NCBI RefSeq assembly: GCF_905171765.1
Contig: NC_053390.1
Location: 591,629,793-591,693,792, forward strand
Source: Bufo bufo
Lineage: Eukaryota; Chordata; Amphibia; Anura; Bufonidae
Direction: 5' to 3'
DNA length: 64,000 nucleotides
A model generated the notes under the pieces. That model ran no database searches. It had not been told where the DNA came from and saw nothing but the letters and a program-made list of their open reading frames with translations. Both the position numbers and the translations under genes were made by a program. This document shows positions 1-11,265 of the stretch, one piece after another. Numbering within the stretch: position 1 is the stretch's first letter; each line of letters opens with the position of its first letter.

Positions 1-390
1 CAGCACATTAGTTTGCTAATTCCAGATGTATGAAACGCAGGCCTAACTGTATCTAGTATATTGAACGCCAGATAAACTAACTTGGCCTTTTTTAAATAAA
101 AAAAATTCCCTCACTGGAATACTTTCAGTCTTTTGACTGTATGGATTACAGATGGAATGACTGTTATATGTGAGTACCGCTTTCTTTGACAGATTCTAGT
201 ATGGGTACATATATGTTTTCCCAACCCCAGCACATTAGTTTGCCAATTCAAGATGTATGAAACGCAGGCCTAACTGTATCTAGTATATTGAACGCCAGAT
301 AAACTAACTTGGCCTTTTTTAAATAAAAAAAAAATTCCCTCACTGGAATACTTTATGGCTTTTCACTGTATGGATTACAGGTGGACTGGT
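1..390. repeat. Tandem repeat, about 228-bp unit, at least 1.7 copies
   Basis: The block beginning CAGCACATTAGTTTG at base 1 starts again at 228 with only scattered differences. The shared part includes an AAATAAAAAAA run and the segment around CTGTATGGATTACAG. The window opens inside the array, so the true copy number is unknown. No coding frame or transposon motif was recognised. Confidence 0.8.
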
Positions 391-479
391 ATTAGTAGGG
401 GTGACACAAGCACACCCAAGTCCCTGATGTAGGATTTCTATGGCACAGACCACTATTACAAGTGATTAATGGACGTTGG

Positions 480-770
480 GAGAGATTGTGCTGCAGCACT
501 AGTCCCAAGATAGCCGCCGCCTATCAGCCCAATAACATGTGCCACAAAATGGTCTGCACAACCTTTAAAAAAAATAGCCTTGGACTGTGCTGCTAAATCG
601 CTATTGGTCTGAATCCCAGGTGTAGATGTCTGACTTGTTTGGAGCTTTGGAATGCACACTGTGGCAGCTTCTGCTGCAGCACTACAAGTCGCAAAATGGC
701 GGCCGGCGGTCAGCCCGGGTACATGTGGATGGAAAAATCACTCTGGCCACTCTAAAAATAGTCAATCCCT
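480..770. repeat. Degenerate tandem duplication, about 182-bp period
   Basis: A segment with GCTGCAGCACTA, an AGATAGCCGCCG-like core and AACATGTG near 485-535 recurs at about 670-725 as GCTGCAGCACTACAAG, AAATGGCGGCCGGCGG and TACATGTGG. It lies on the inner side of a hAT end at 1200 and is probably part of that element's body. The short frames across it are not considered genes. Confidence 0.55.
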
Positions 771-889
771 ATCAAAAAAGCAGCTCAGCTGCAGTTGTTC
801 AGATGAATCACAGGTGGAGGAGAGAAATTTGCTTCCAGTTATTCAATTATCCCTGCCTATTCTCGCCCTAGCATCAGCTGCGTCTAACC

Positions 890-1200
890 CTGTTCTATTC
901 ACATCGGGAGTGAGCACGTCCCGACGTGCGCACAAGCTTATAAGAGGCTGAGTCACATGCTGCACTTGGCCAATCACAGCCTTGCCAATAGTAGGCATGG
1001 CTGCGATGGCATCTTAGGGCAAGTAGTATGAGGCATGTTGATTGGCTGCTTTGCAGCCTTTCAAAATGCGCCAAAATACATGCCGAACGACGAACCCGAA
1101 CCCGAACTTTTACGAAAAAGTTCGGGTTCGGGTCCGTGTCACGAACACCCCAAAATTCGGTACGGACCCGAACTATGCTCGAACTGTTCGCTCAACACTA
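890..1200 (-). mobile_element. hAT-type element end (element extends left)
   Basis: Read on the minus strand this begins TAGTGTTGAGCGAAC at 1200. It continues through a palindromic block of GAACCCGAACCCGAAC and its complement around 1085-1140, then a CCAATCA/TATAAG promoter-like stretch near 940-990. The terminal motif is shared with other hAT ends in this window, such as those starting at 9493 and 51806. The other end was not found and may lie left of the window or be lost. No transposase coding is visible. Confidence 0.5.
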
Positions 1201-2318
1201 GATGCGAGTAATATAACACGAAATATTCGCATGAAGATTTCCACTTAGCACTGCTATACTCCATATTCTAGCCTAATATGGAATATAGCTGTGCTAAGTT
1301 AGCACTGCTATATTCCATATTAGGCTAGAATATGGAGTATAGCAGTGCTAAGTTGAAATCTTCATGCGAATATTTCGTGTTATATAAGTCGCATCGCAAT
1401 TTAGACTTTTTCAAATGTTCTTAATATTGCTCTAACTTCGTCTTTTAGAAATTTCGTAATATTGCTCTAACTTCGTCTCTTAGAATATTACGAATATTCT
1501 AAAAGACGAAGTTAGAGCAATATTACGAAATTTCGTAAAATACATATATAGATTGTAATTTAGCTAATATAGTGCTATAATCCCTTTTTTTTCCTGTAAT
1601 TTTTTTTTGCCTCTTCTGAACTTAAGTTTTGTAAAATATGTACACTATTAAAAATTATTACTATAGCAGTATATTAGCTTAAATACAATCAATGTGTATT
1701 TTACGAAATTTCGTAATATTGCTCTAACTTCGTCTTTTAGAATATTACGAATATTCTAAAAGACGAAGTTAGAGCAATATTAAGAACATTTGCAAAAGTC
1801 GAAATTGCCATGCGAGTAATATAACACGAAATAGTCGCATGAAGATTTCAACTTAGCACAGCTATATTCCATATTCTAGCCTAATATGGAATATAGCAGT
1901 GCTAACTTAGCACAGCTATATTCCATATTAGGCTAGAATATGGAATATAGCAGTGCTAAGTTTAAATCTTCATGCGACTATTTCGTGTTATATTACTCGC
2001 ATCGCAATTTCGACTTTTGCAAATGTTCTTAATATTGCTCTAACTTCGTCTTTTAGAATATTCGTAATATTCTAAGAGTTGAAGTTAGAGCAATATTACG
2101 AAATTTCGTAAAATACACATATTAGCCTAGCCATAGTCATTAGCATAGGAACGTTGCCTTATACTATCAAGATAAATTTTCGCAATATGCGAAAAAATAA
2201 TTTCGCGATAATTGGAATAATTGCGAATATTCGATTTCGACGAATATAACACGAATATTCATGCGAATATTCGCGAAATATCGCGAAATCGAATATGGCA
2301 CCTCCCGCTCATCACTAA
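1201..2318. mobile_element. AT-rich, palindrome-packed hAT-like non-autonomous element
   Basis: Several long inverted repeats are stacked here. One pair of arms around 1205-1300 and 1305-1400 carries GCACTGCTATA and its complement. A motif reading CTAACTTCGTCTTTTAGAA and its complement recurs near 1430, 1500, 1725, 1760 and 2040. The right end reads CCGCTCATCACTA at 2306-2318, the reversed form of the TAGTGATGAGCG hAT terminus. The left end is not defined; it may be cut by the element ending at 1200. Confidence 0.5.
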
Positions 2319-2515
2319 GGCTGACTACAAACGATCTCAAAATCCTGTCCACATAAAGGCTAATCTTTTCTGTCAGGCTACCGATAACAGATACGATTGG
2401 TCTCCCTTTCAAAGGGGAGACCCCCTTGTATATCTTCGGTAGACTGTAAAAATATGGCAGTATCGGGTATTTAGGTAGCAAACATGCATATTCATCATCG
2501 ATGACTTGCTTTCTG
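2319..2515 (-). pseudogene. Penelope-like reverse transcriptase fragment
   Basis: The minus-strand frame contains LPKIYKG, GRPIVSVIGSLTEKIS and YVDRILR. These match the region of Penelope-like RTs that precedes the catalytic YIDD motif (LPKIHK, RPIVSG-GS-E-IS, VD-L). Only about 65 codons of recognisable homology remain. The hAT-like end at 2318 abuts it on one side and unrecognised sequence on the other. It is a dead fragment. The family assignment is by motif only. Confidence 0.65.
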
Positions 2516-3630
2516 GCTATTAGGCCTGGGCCTTCTGCCATACCTCCCACTGCCTCATCATATCCCCAGCATCTTCTGCCCCGCTGACCGCTGCTGTCTC
2601 CACCAGATGTGTCAGAAACGTGCCTGCCAGACGCGTCCTCTGGTGATGCTGCCTCCATGCTCCATCCTATGCTGGTGTCCCATAGCGATGTGGGCCTGCC
2701 ACTTCCTGTCATTTATGCTTTCAGGGGCACCTGAAGCCTATGAGGAAGCGCAGGTGGTCGCAAAGTGATGACATCATTGCATCCGCCTGCAGCGGGAATC
2801 TGAAATACAGGCTCCAGACTGAAAGAGGCCTGTAGCCTGCTTCACAGATTGATGCAAGGAATAAGACTCGGGCTGGTATTTTTTTCATTTTGTGTTCGGT
2901 CAATTCTGGTGACACTAAAACTACTAGGGGCATTGTAAAAGGGGCCTATATGAACTACTGGGGGCACTGTAAAGGGTTTTATACATAGTATTTGGAGGCA
3001 GTACAGAGCACAGCATTGCAGCATTGGAGGTTGAGCAGGATAGCACTGTTGGGGCACCAGGAGAGGAAGGATGTTGAAAAAAATGATAAAATTAAGATGT
3101 CTGTGTTATAAACTCTGCAGAAACTAGACATGGCTTAAAGATGTCATTATGCTCTGCTCCCAATTGTAATAGGTTTGTGGTTCTGTATTCTCCCAGAAGT
3201 TTAGCAGTAGTGAATGTAATGTCCAGCCAAATATAACATTAGTGCTGGGTTGGGTGGGAGTTGCGCAAAAGTATTCAAATATTTTCACATTCACTACACA
3301 ACAAATTGGCCTGTCTGTTTTACAATGCCACGGCTGAATTTCAGTCCCTCTCCGGCCCTGAATAGGGCCTAGAACAAACCCTTGTGGTCACCACCAGTCA
3401 TTAGTCTCTCTTCAGAAAGCACACTAGTAACTTTCACACTTTGATATCTATCCTTCAGCCAACTTCAAATCCACTGAACTATCCAGGGAATCTAGGTACA
3501 TCACCTGCTAGAAGTGATTGGTTAAACAGACCAAAGAGAGGTGGAGCAATCACAGATTGAAGTTCTTAAAGAACTCTAGGGTGGATGTTATTTAGATTCA
3601 TTGCCTTAATTAACATGAATTGTGCTAGAT
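2516..3630. other. Intronic sequence without recognised gene
   Basis: No coding frame with known motifs was seen on either strand. Phrases such as GGGGCACTGTAAA and GGGGCATTGTAAA around 2925-2975 look like decayed short repeats. The stretch from 3340 to 3600 is unremarkable. Confidence 0.5.
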
Positions 3631-3710
3631 TACCAAAAATATCTGCCTCCAATATCTGCCTCCAATATCTATCAATATCTGCCTCCAAAAATATCTGCCC
3701 CCCCCAATAG
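3631..3710. repeat. Short tandem repeat, AATATCTGCCTCC unit
   Basis: The motif AATATCTGCCTCC occurs several times within 3638-3705 with small variations, ending in a C run near 3700. Confidence 0.7.
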
Positions 3711-4630
3711 ATTTGGATAAGAAAGATTTTACGTGGGACTACAATGGGTCGACCAAGGGGCCTCAAGAAAAGCCAGAGACAAAAGTAGAGGCATTGCTCA
3801 ATGTATTATAGTGAGTTTAATGCGACAAATGCCTATTTTAAGCTGTAATTTAGAAATTATTTTTATGTCTCTTATTTTCTGGTTCAGGTTTTGGTGTACT
3901 AATTTTTATGTTATTTTTACTATTTCTTGCATTAACAGCCTTTTTTACAGCTTCACAGGCAGGAAATAGAAATTTCATAGACCATAATAACAGTTTTTTA
4001 TTATGGTCTATAGAACAAGTGATCAGAAGATCACAGGTTATACCCCTATCAGGAAGCTTAAGTTTATTAAGTAAAAAGTTATAAAAAAACATTTAAATTT
4101 TTTAAAAAAAAATTCAAATCACCCGCATTCCCAATTTTACATAAAATAATAGATAAACAATAAAAAAAAACATAACAGGTCTCGCTATGTCCGAAAATGT
4201 AAAATGTTAAAAAAAAATCTTGCACAGTGAGCGCTGTACACAGAAAAAAGGTAAAACACACATTTTGCCATTTTTTACTCACCTTGTCACCCACAAAAAT
4301 TTTATAATAGTGTTTAAAAGGTCATACGTACCCCAAAAATGGTACACATAAAAACTACAGTTCATACCGCAAAAAACTAACTGTCATACAACTCTGTAGA
4401 AAGAAATGTCCAAAAGATTGGTTGATGCAGAGATTGGTGATGCAAAGAAAATATTGTATCGCTGCAATCATATTGACTTGTAGCATAAGGATTTCATGTC
4501 ATTTTTAGAGCATAGTGAACGTTGTAATATCAAAACCAAAGAAACCTTGGTGTAATTATGTTTTTTGTTTAAATTTTACTCCACAAAAAAATTTTTCCCC
4601 CATTTTCTAATACAAGACAAGATAAATTAA

Positions 4631-4995
4631 GGGTATTTTCACACTTGCGGCAGGACGGATCCGACAGGCTGTTCACCATGTCGGATCCGTCCTGCGGCTG
4701 TTTCGCCGTGCCCCCGGGCCGCCGCTCCGTCCCCATTGACTATAATGGGGATGGGGGCGGAGCTCCGGCGCAGCACGACGGTGCACGGCTTAAGGCCGCC
4801 GAACTAAAATTACTGCATGTCAGGTTTTTTAGTCCGGCGGCTTTCTCCGTGCACCGCCGTGCTGCGCCGGAGCTCCGCCCCCATCCCCATTATAGTCAAT
4901 GGGGACGGAGCGGGGGCACGGCGAACAGCCACAGGACGGATCCGACATGGTAAACAGCATGTCGGATCCGTCCTGCCGCAAGTGTGAAACTAGCC
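4631..4995. mobile_element. Harbinger-like palindromic MITE, TAA target duplication
   Basis: The ends are GGGTATTTTCACACTTGCGG and, reversed, GGCTAGTTTCACACTTGCGG, flanked by TAA at 4628-4630 and 4996-4998. The interior is almost entirely an inverted repeat (GGACGGATCCGAC, GGGGACGGAGCGG and complements) around a centre near 4815. A 3-bp TWA duplication with these ends fits PIF/Harbinger. The insertion sits inside the left target duplication of the neighbouring Penelope insertion and is therefore younger. The long frame through it is a by-product of the palindrome. Confidence 0.7.
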
Positions 4996-5349
4996 TAAAT
5001 TATGTAAAAATAAGACGGGATGTCCAGCTTCCAAAAAAGACGTTGTTCTTTATTCCAAAATGACACAGAATAAAAATAATCCAACACGGCAAGCAGGTCT
5101 ACATGTTTCGGTTGCTCTAATGCTGATCCTTATTCATGACACATTAGTTGCTGAATGGCTACATATTTAAATAGCTGAACTTCCTAGCACTCGCAGATGG
5201 TTTGGATTAGCAGGAGTGAACATGCAAATTGGGTTCCGCCTACTATCCAAATGCCATGTGAGTATGAAAGCAAAGATACATATAGAAATAAAAAGTTGGA
5301 TGTATCAAGAAAACACATAAACTGTTTAAAAAATATATATGAGCAAAGA

Positions 5350-6700
5350 TCAGTAATGCAGGATTAGATCATGTTTGCGATTTAACCCTGCTGGAACTCG
5401 GGAACCCATGCGAAAAATCCAATAGGACTCCCTATTTAGGAGCTTTCGCTTGTGGTCACCACCTCTTGCAGGAGGATTAACCCTTTCTAGGGCCTGAACT
5501 TGGAAGCCTGCGGTATCTCCTTGATGAGAAACCACAAAATGTAGACTGGCTGCTGAAACATTTCTCTCTCTGGTATGTGGGATGTCTGAAAGGTGTTTAC
5601 AGATTCTTGTTTTTAAACTATTGGTTGTGCATCCAATATATTGCAAAGTGCAAATTGAGCAGGTAATGCAATACACCACATAGTTCGTGTTGCAATTTAC
5701 ATATTGTTTATTATTAAAGGAGTTATAAGTGGCTGTTGAAACAACTGTTGAGCCTGTTTTAATGTAATTGCAGCATGTACAGATGCGGTGGCCGCATTTA
5801 AATGTGCCTTTGTGCCTCAACCAAGCACTTTTTTCTTTTTTGCTGGTGTCACTGTCAGTGAAAAAACTTGGGCTAATTTTCTGCCCAATAGTAGGTGCGC
5901 GACGTGCAATGCATCTGACACCTGCAGAGCCGATGTCAGACCACTGCTCGTCACAGTTTAGGACAGGAAAGTGTTTTCTAACTATGGCACAAATTTGTGA
6001 AAATTCCAAACTGTAGTTGGTAACAAAACAGGGAACATTTTCTGCGGCTGTATTGGATTTCCTATTCATGCATGATTGTGGGTCGGGTTGTGCTCTGTCC
6101 GGAAAAACAAGTCTGTCTCTAGATTTGTTCAATACATTGGCCCTTGCTCAATCTAAAGCCCAAGGGGGGTATCTGAGCTCCGCAAGTCTCATGGCCACGG
6201 TTTCCATCTCCATTTTAAATTTTTCATCTTTGGAACAATTTCTTTTGGCCCGAATAAATTCACCCTTAAGGGATGTTACGGACCACATGTGGAGGATGGC
6301 ATGATGTGGCCATGAGAGTTGTGTTACCTGACATGTCCTTGCGATAGGTACTGGAATGAACTTGATGAGTCACAGAGTCGCCCTCCAGGGAGAGATTAAG
6401 AAAGGCGATGGTGGTAATGTCATGTGAAATGGTAAATTTTAAACAGCAATGGTTATTGTTGAGAAAGGTCAAAAAAGATGGCACGGCCGCAGAACCGCCC
6501 GACTACACATACAGCAGGTCGTCGATATAGCGGCCGTACCATCTCAGGGAGCCACTCCAAGGATTGTCTGCTGAAAATAAAAAATGGCACTCCCACCAAG
6601 CCATGTAGATATTTGATATTTTCGCCCTCCATGGCAAAAATCTACATGGCTTGGTGGGAGTGCCATTTTTTATTTTAAGCAGACAATCCTTGGAGTGGTT
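5350..6700 (-). pseudogene. Penelope-like RT C-terminus and GIY-YIG endonuclease, left copy
   Basis: The 5' part (about 6510-6700, minus) encodes YMAWWECHFLF and YGRYIDDLLYV. YIDD is the catalytic motif of Penelope RT. The frame from about 6132 down to 5350 encodes the linker and endonuclease: CGHRICTCCNY (zinc-like Cys/His cluster), YVVYCITCSICTLQYIGCTT (the GIY-YIG core, Y...IG) and a C-terminal SYWIFRMG. It is the mirror of the right copy. The reading is broken between the RT piece and the endonuclease, and the N-terminal two thirds of a normal Penelope protein is absent. Non-functional. Confidence 0.75.
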
Positions 6701-7903
6701 CCCTGAAATGGCACGGCCGCTATATCGACGATGTTGTGTATGTTTGTGTGGTCGGGCGGTTCTGCGGCCATGCCATCTTTTTTGACCTTTCTCAACAATA
6801 ACCATTGCTGTTTAAAATTTACCATTTCACATGACATTACCACCATCGCCTTTCTTGATTTCTCCCTGGAGGGTGACTCTGCGACTCATCAAGTTCATTC
6901 CAGTACCTATCGCAAGGACATGTCAGGTAACACAACTCTCATGGCCACATCATGCCATCCTCCACATGTGGTCCGTAACATCCCTAAAGGGGAATTTATT
7001 CGGGCCAAAAGAAATTGTTCCAAAGATGAAAAATTTAAAATGGAGATGGAAACCGTGGCCATGAGACTTGCGGAGCTCAGATACCCCCCTTGGGCTTTAG
7101 ATCGAGCAAGGGCCAATGTATTGAACAAATCTAGAGACAGACTTGTTTTTCCGGACAGAGCACAACCCGACCCACAATCATGCATTAATAGGAAATCCAA
7201 TACAGCCGCAGAAAATGTTCCCTGTTTTGTTACCAACTACAGTTTGGAATTTTCACAAATATGTGCCATAGTTAGAAAACACTTTCCTGTCCTAAACTGT
7301 GACGAGCAGTGGTCTGACATCGGCTCTGCAGGTGTCAGATGCATTGCACGTCGCGCACCTACTATTGGGCAGAAAATTAGTCCAAGTTTTTTCACTGACA
7401 GTGACACCAGCAAAAAAGAAAAAAGTGCTTGGTTGAGGCACAAAGGCACATTTAAATGCGGCCACCGCATCTGTACATGCTGCAATTACATTAAAACAGG
7501 CTCAACAGTTGTTTCAACAGCCACTTATAACTCCTTTAATAATAAACAATATGTAAATTGCAACACGAACTATGTGGTGTATTGCATTACCTGCTCAATT
7601 TGCACTTTGCAAAATATTGGATGCACAACCAATAGTTTAAAAACAAGAATCTGTAAACACCTTTCAGACATCCCACATACCAGAGAGAGAAATGTTTCAG
7701 CAGCCAGTCTACATTTTGCGGTTTCTCATCAAGGAGATACCGCAGGCTTCCAAGTTCAGGCCCTAGAAAGGGTTAATCCTCCTGCAAGAGGTGGTGACTA
7801 CAAGCGAAAGCTCCTAAATAGGGAGTCCTATTGGATTTTTCGCATGGGTTCCCGAGTTCCAGCAGGGTTAAATCGCAAACATGATCTAATCCTGCATTAC
7901 TGA
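6640..7903 (+). pseudogene. Penelope-like RT C-terminus and GIY-YIG endonuclease, right copy
   Basis: RT and GIY-YIG endonuclease are the two activities of Penelope-like elements; the nuclease nicks the target for primed reverse transcription. Here YIDD lies at about 6718-6735. A continuous frame from about 6731 to the stop at 7903 holds the RT thumb/linker (LEGDSATHQVHSS, TSCHPPHVVRNIP), a Cys/His cluster CGHRICTCC, the GIY-YIG core YVVYCITCSICTLQNIGCTT, KTRICKHLSDI, SLHFAVSHQG and SYWIFRMGSRVP. The 390-residue frame is intact, but the fingers/palm of RT upstream of YIDD is missing, and the frame shifts just after YIDD. Confidence 0.8.
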
Positions 7904-8663
7904 TCTTTGCTCATATATATTTTTTAAACAGTTTATGTGTTTTCTTGATACATCCAACTTTTTATTTCTATATGTATCTTTGCTTTCATACTCACATGGC
8001 ATTTGGATAGTAGGCGGAACCCAATTTGCATGTTCACTCCTGCTAATCCAAACCATCTGCGAGTGCTAGGAAGTTCAGCTATTTAAGTATGTAGCCATTC
8101 AGCAACTAATGTGTCATGAATAAGGATCAGCATTAGAGCAACCGAAACATGTAGACCTGCTTGCCGTGTTGGATTATTGTTATTCTGTGTCATTTTGGAA
8201 TAAAGAACAACGTCTTTTTTGGAAGCTGGACATCCCATCTTATTTTTACGTAGTTTGAAACTGGTGCCCCTTCCAAGCACAGTCTGTGCTTCCATCGCAA
8301 GACTGACCAAGTGAGCGCTGCCCACGGAACTTTCATACCTTCAAGATAAATTAAATGTTACCATTACAAAATACATCCCGTCCTGCAAAAAACAAGCCCT
8401 CATATGGTTATGAGCATGGAAAAATTAAAAATTTATGACTCTTGGAATGTGGGGAGGAAACATAAAAAAAAAGCAAAAAAGAAAATGGGCCTGGTCGTTA
8501 AGGGGTTAAAAGTTGTCCTACATGAGGTCAATGCCTTATTGCAATCTCTCAAATAGCATCTATAATATGTGATAAATACACAATTGCTGGAACCCCAATG
8601 ATTTTGACAGTGGGGATCCCCAAATTCCCCTTTTAATGAAATGGTAGGATGCCTGTTGGTCCA

Positions 8664-8765
8664 CTAGAGATAAGCAAAATTCAGTCCCAACGAATCAGTA
8701 AATTTTTTTTTATTCTACTCAAGTCAAAACTGCCTCCTAGGACCTATTTTTTCTCTCTTGTCATT

Positions 8766-8810
<45 letters not shown>

Positions 8811-9060
8811 CCCTTCCAGGCACTTTAACACAAATACAGATATAGATATTAATGTCAGAGTGACATTGATATTTATAGCTGCAGGTAAGCGTCAAAAAAT
8901 GAATGGCATCAATGCCTGCCCATGTTTATACACACACATACTAGTATTGGAAAAAACAGTGACTTGCTCTGAACAAGGCGCCAAAAATTTTTCCTTTTTT
9001 TTGGAGCAGCAGCAGCAGCACAGTCTGGATGTGGAACCTTGGAACCTCACAGACAGTTGT
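8664..9060 (+). mobile_element. hAT 5'-end fragment with CT microsatellite
   Basis: It begins TAGAGATAAGCAAAATTC, a variant of the hAT terminus seen at 9493 and 32584. Its far part (GGAGCAGCAGCAGCAGCACAG and GGATGTGGAACC near 9002-9040) resembles AGCAGCGGCAGTGCAG and GGACATGGAA near 33160-33190 in the fragment at 32584. A (CT)n tract occupies 8773-8806. No transposase is visible. Confidence 0.45.
8773..8806. repeat. (CT)n microsatellite
   Basis: An uninterrupted CT dinucleotide run. Confidence 0.95.
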
Positions 9061-9061
9061 G

Positions 9062-9492
9062 TATTACAAGACACTTAACACGTTTCGATCATCAAGTGAC
9101 TTTAATCATTACATGAATGCAATGGTGTAACCTTTCCTTAAGTAGTATAGTACCCGTCCCATGATAAAAGTGTAATCATTAGCACCTATTAATGGGCCCA
9201 TGGATTAACACTTATCTTTAGTGACATGGATGAATACACAGTAAGACCTACTATTAAAAACATCAAATGTCACAGAGATATGACTGATAATTACTTCATA
9301 GAAAGAATCAGTAGTAGAAATAATTAGTCGGCACTCTGGAAGAAGGTGATGGTGCTTGTACCCTGGATTGCTGGCTCATAGAAAGAATAATGCAAAAGTC
9401 AAGCCACCATCGAAAATACTGACAATTCTGTCTGTATTGGATGCACCTCTAAGCAGCTTAAAATCCATATCTTGGAACATTTTAACTATATC
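9062..9492. other. Intronic sequence; possible Penelope terminal scrap
   Basis: ACACGTTTCGATCATCAAGT near 9078-9097 resembles the GTTTCG...TCA phrase of Penelope-like terminal repeats (compare 5105 and 29668). Nothing else was recognised. Confidence 0.3.
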
Positions 9493-11265
9493 TAGAGATG
9501 AGCGAATCGAAGTTGACGAAGTGGAATTTAATCAGAATTTCAGGAAAAATTTGATTTGCACCGAAGTTGAATTTCCTCAAGCTTCATGGTAACAAATCAC
9601 ATTTTTAAAATGGCTGCTGCACAAGTTAGGACATGGAGCAAAGAACTCAGAGAACGAGGGATCACCCATGATGCCATGCATGCAGACAATCAGCAGCCAG
9701 CCAGCCCCTTGGATTCAGCCATTTTCCAATGTACTTAGTGCAGGGGGAAATGTAAGCAGGTGCTAGGGACAGTGCTAGGAAAGACTTTATTGTGCTGAAG
9801 AAACAATTTAGAAGTTCAGGGAAAGATTATTCATAGTGTAGGGAAAGGATAGGGAGGCATTATCCACACTATAAAAGGAGAACAGGGTCCAATAGGGGAG
9901 TGTACATCCTGGGCAATAGGAGCGATTCTTTTGCACCTTGCTGCACTAACTGGGGATCCAAATTGCTGTTATACTGCTGCTTTTAGGTTTCACTATATGA
10001 TAGCTCACTAATTCCAGCAAACCTTGCAAGTGCTGTGTGATACAGTCATTTACGGGATGTATTAATAGGAAATATATGTACGCCCTATTAGCCGTTCTGC
10101 AGTGATTTTACATTGTTATACCATTTTTTTGGGGGTGTGTCAATAGGAAAAAAAAAATGTCTTATTTGCCATTCTGCAGTGAAATTACATTGTACTACAG
10201 CCATTTACGGGGTGCATTAATAGGAAATATTTGTCTGTCCTAATAGCCATTCTGAAAAGAATTTACATTGTTATACATTTTTGGGGGGTGTATTAATAGG
10301 AAACAAAATGTCTTAATTGCCGTTCTGCAGTGAATTTACATGGTACTACAGCCATTTACAGGGTGTATTATTACGAAATATACGTACATCCTTTTAGCCA
10401 TTCTGTGGTGAAGTTACATTGTTATACATTTTATTGGGGTGTATAAGAAATTAAGAAATTGAATCCTGTCTTTCTCCTTGACAACTCAAAATCGGAACCA
10501 TGGTGACCGACAACGGGAAGAACAAGGTGTTCGCGCTGCGTCAAGAAGGGCTGAGCCATGCGCCCTGCATGGCGCACGTGTTCAATCTGGTTGTAAACTG
10601 ATTCCTGAAGTCTACACCCCATCTGCAAGACATCCTGAAAATGGCCAAAGAACTTTGCATGCACTTGTACACAGCAAAGCACACCCTCCTTGAGCTGCAA
10701 AGGCAAAATGGTGTCCCTTAACATAGGCTGATATGTGACGTTTTCACACGTTGAAATTCCACCCTCCATATGTTGGACCGATTATTTGAACAGTAAAAGA
10801 CACAGGCAGACAGAGGTACTCCCCTGTGTAACTTCGATGTTAGCCAGTGGCAGCTCATGCATGACACCTGCCATTTACTCGGGCCATTTGAGGAGGCCAC
10901 TTTATTTGTCAGTCGCCAGGACTACAGGATGAACAACGTCATTCAACTGATTCATGTCCTGGAACAGATGCTGCTAAATCTGGCTGGCCAGGGGACAGGA
11001 GATGTGGTGACTACATCTCATGGCCACATAAGCCCTGTGGGGGCTGAACTAGAGGAGGAGGAGGAGGACATTTGAGCATAAGCAATGAGTAGAGAAATTA
11101 GTGTTTTTTTCAACACTGGTGATAGTAGAGGAGAAGCAGGGGCAGCCGGAGGAGATACAGGGTAATGAGGAAGACAAGGCAGATGACTCAGACACACCAT
11201 GGCAGTATGCAGTAGTGATGGAGGCAGGGGGTCCATCCAAGTCACTTTCGCAAATGGCCCAATGC

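Larger units (their letters stand above)
5001..8341. mobile_element. Penelope-like element inserted as a head-to-head inverted pair
   Basis: Two copies of about 1.6 kb face away from each other around a centre near 6610-6635, the left on minus and the right on plus. The arms match almost base for base from about 5003 to 8255. The right copy has an extra 85 bases of 3' sequence. The pair is flanked by one 15-bp direct repeat, CAAGATAAATTAAAT, at 8342-8356 on the right and at 4618-4630 plus 4999-5000 on the left, where a Harbinger MITE has split it. Both copies are 5' truncated just upstream of the RT YIDD motif. This matches a single insertion event of an inverted dimer. Confidence 0.75.
4050..8505. 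mobile_element. TTAA-type repeat (Kolobok/piggyBac-like), split by later insertions
   Basis: The right end reads CCTGGTCGTTAAGGGG followed by TTAA at 8506-8509. This is the mirror of the CCCCTTAGTGACC end of the element at 25836. The flanks at 4050-4617 and 8357-8505 share phrases such as CGCAAAAAAC and CCTCATA typical of one dispersed repeat. The middle is occupied by the Harbinger MITE and the Penelope insertion. The left end was not found, so the left coordinate is approximate. Confidence 0.4.

Noticed and set aside
4645..4953. 102-codon frame in the palindromic MITE
   Set aside because: It reads through an inverted repeat with no family motif; MITEs of this kind are non-coding.
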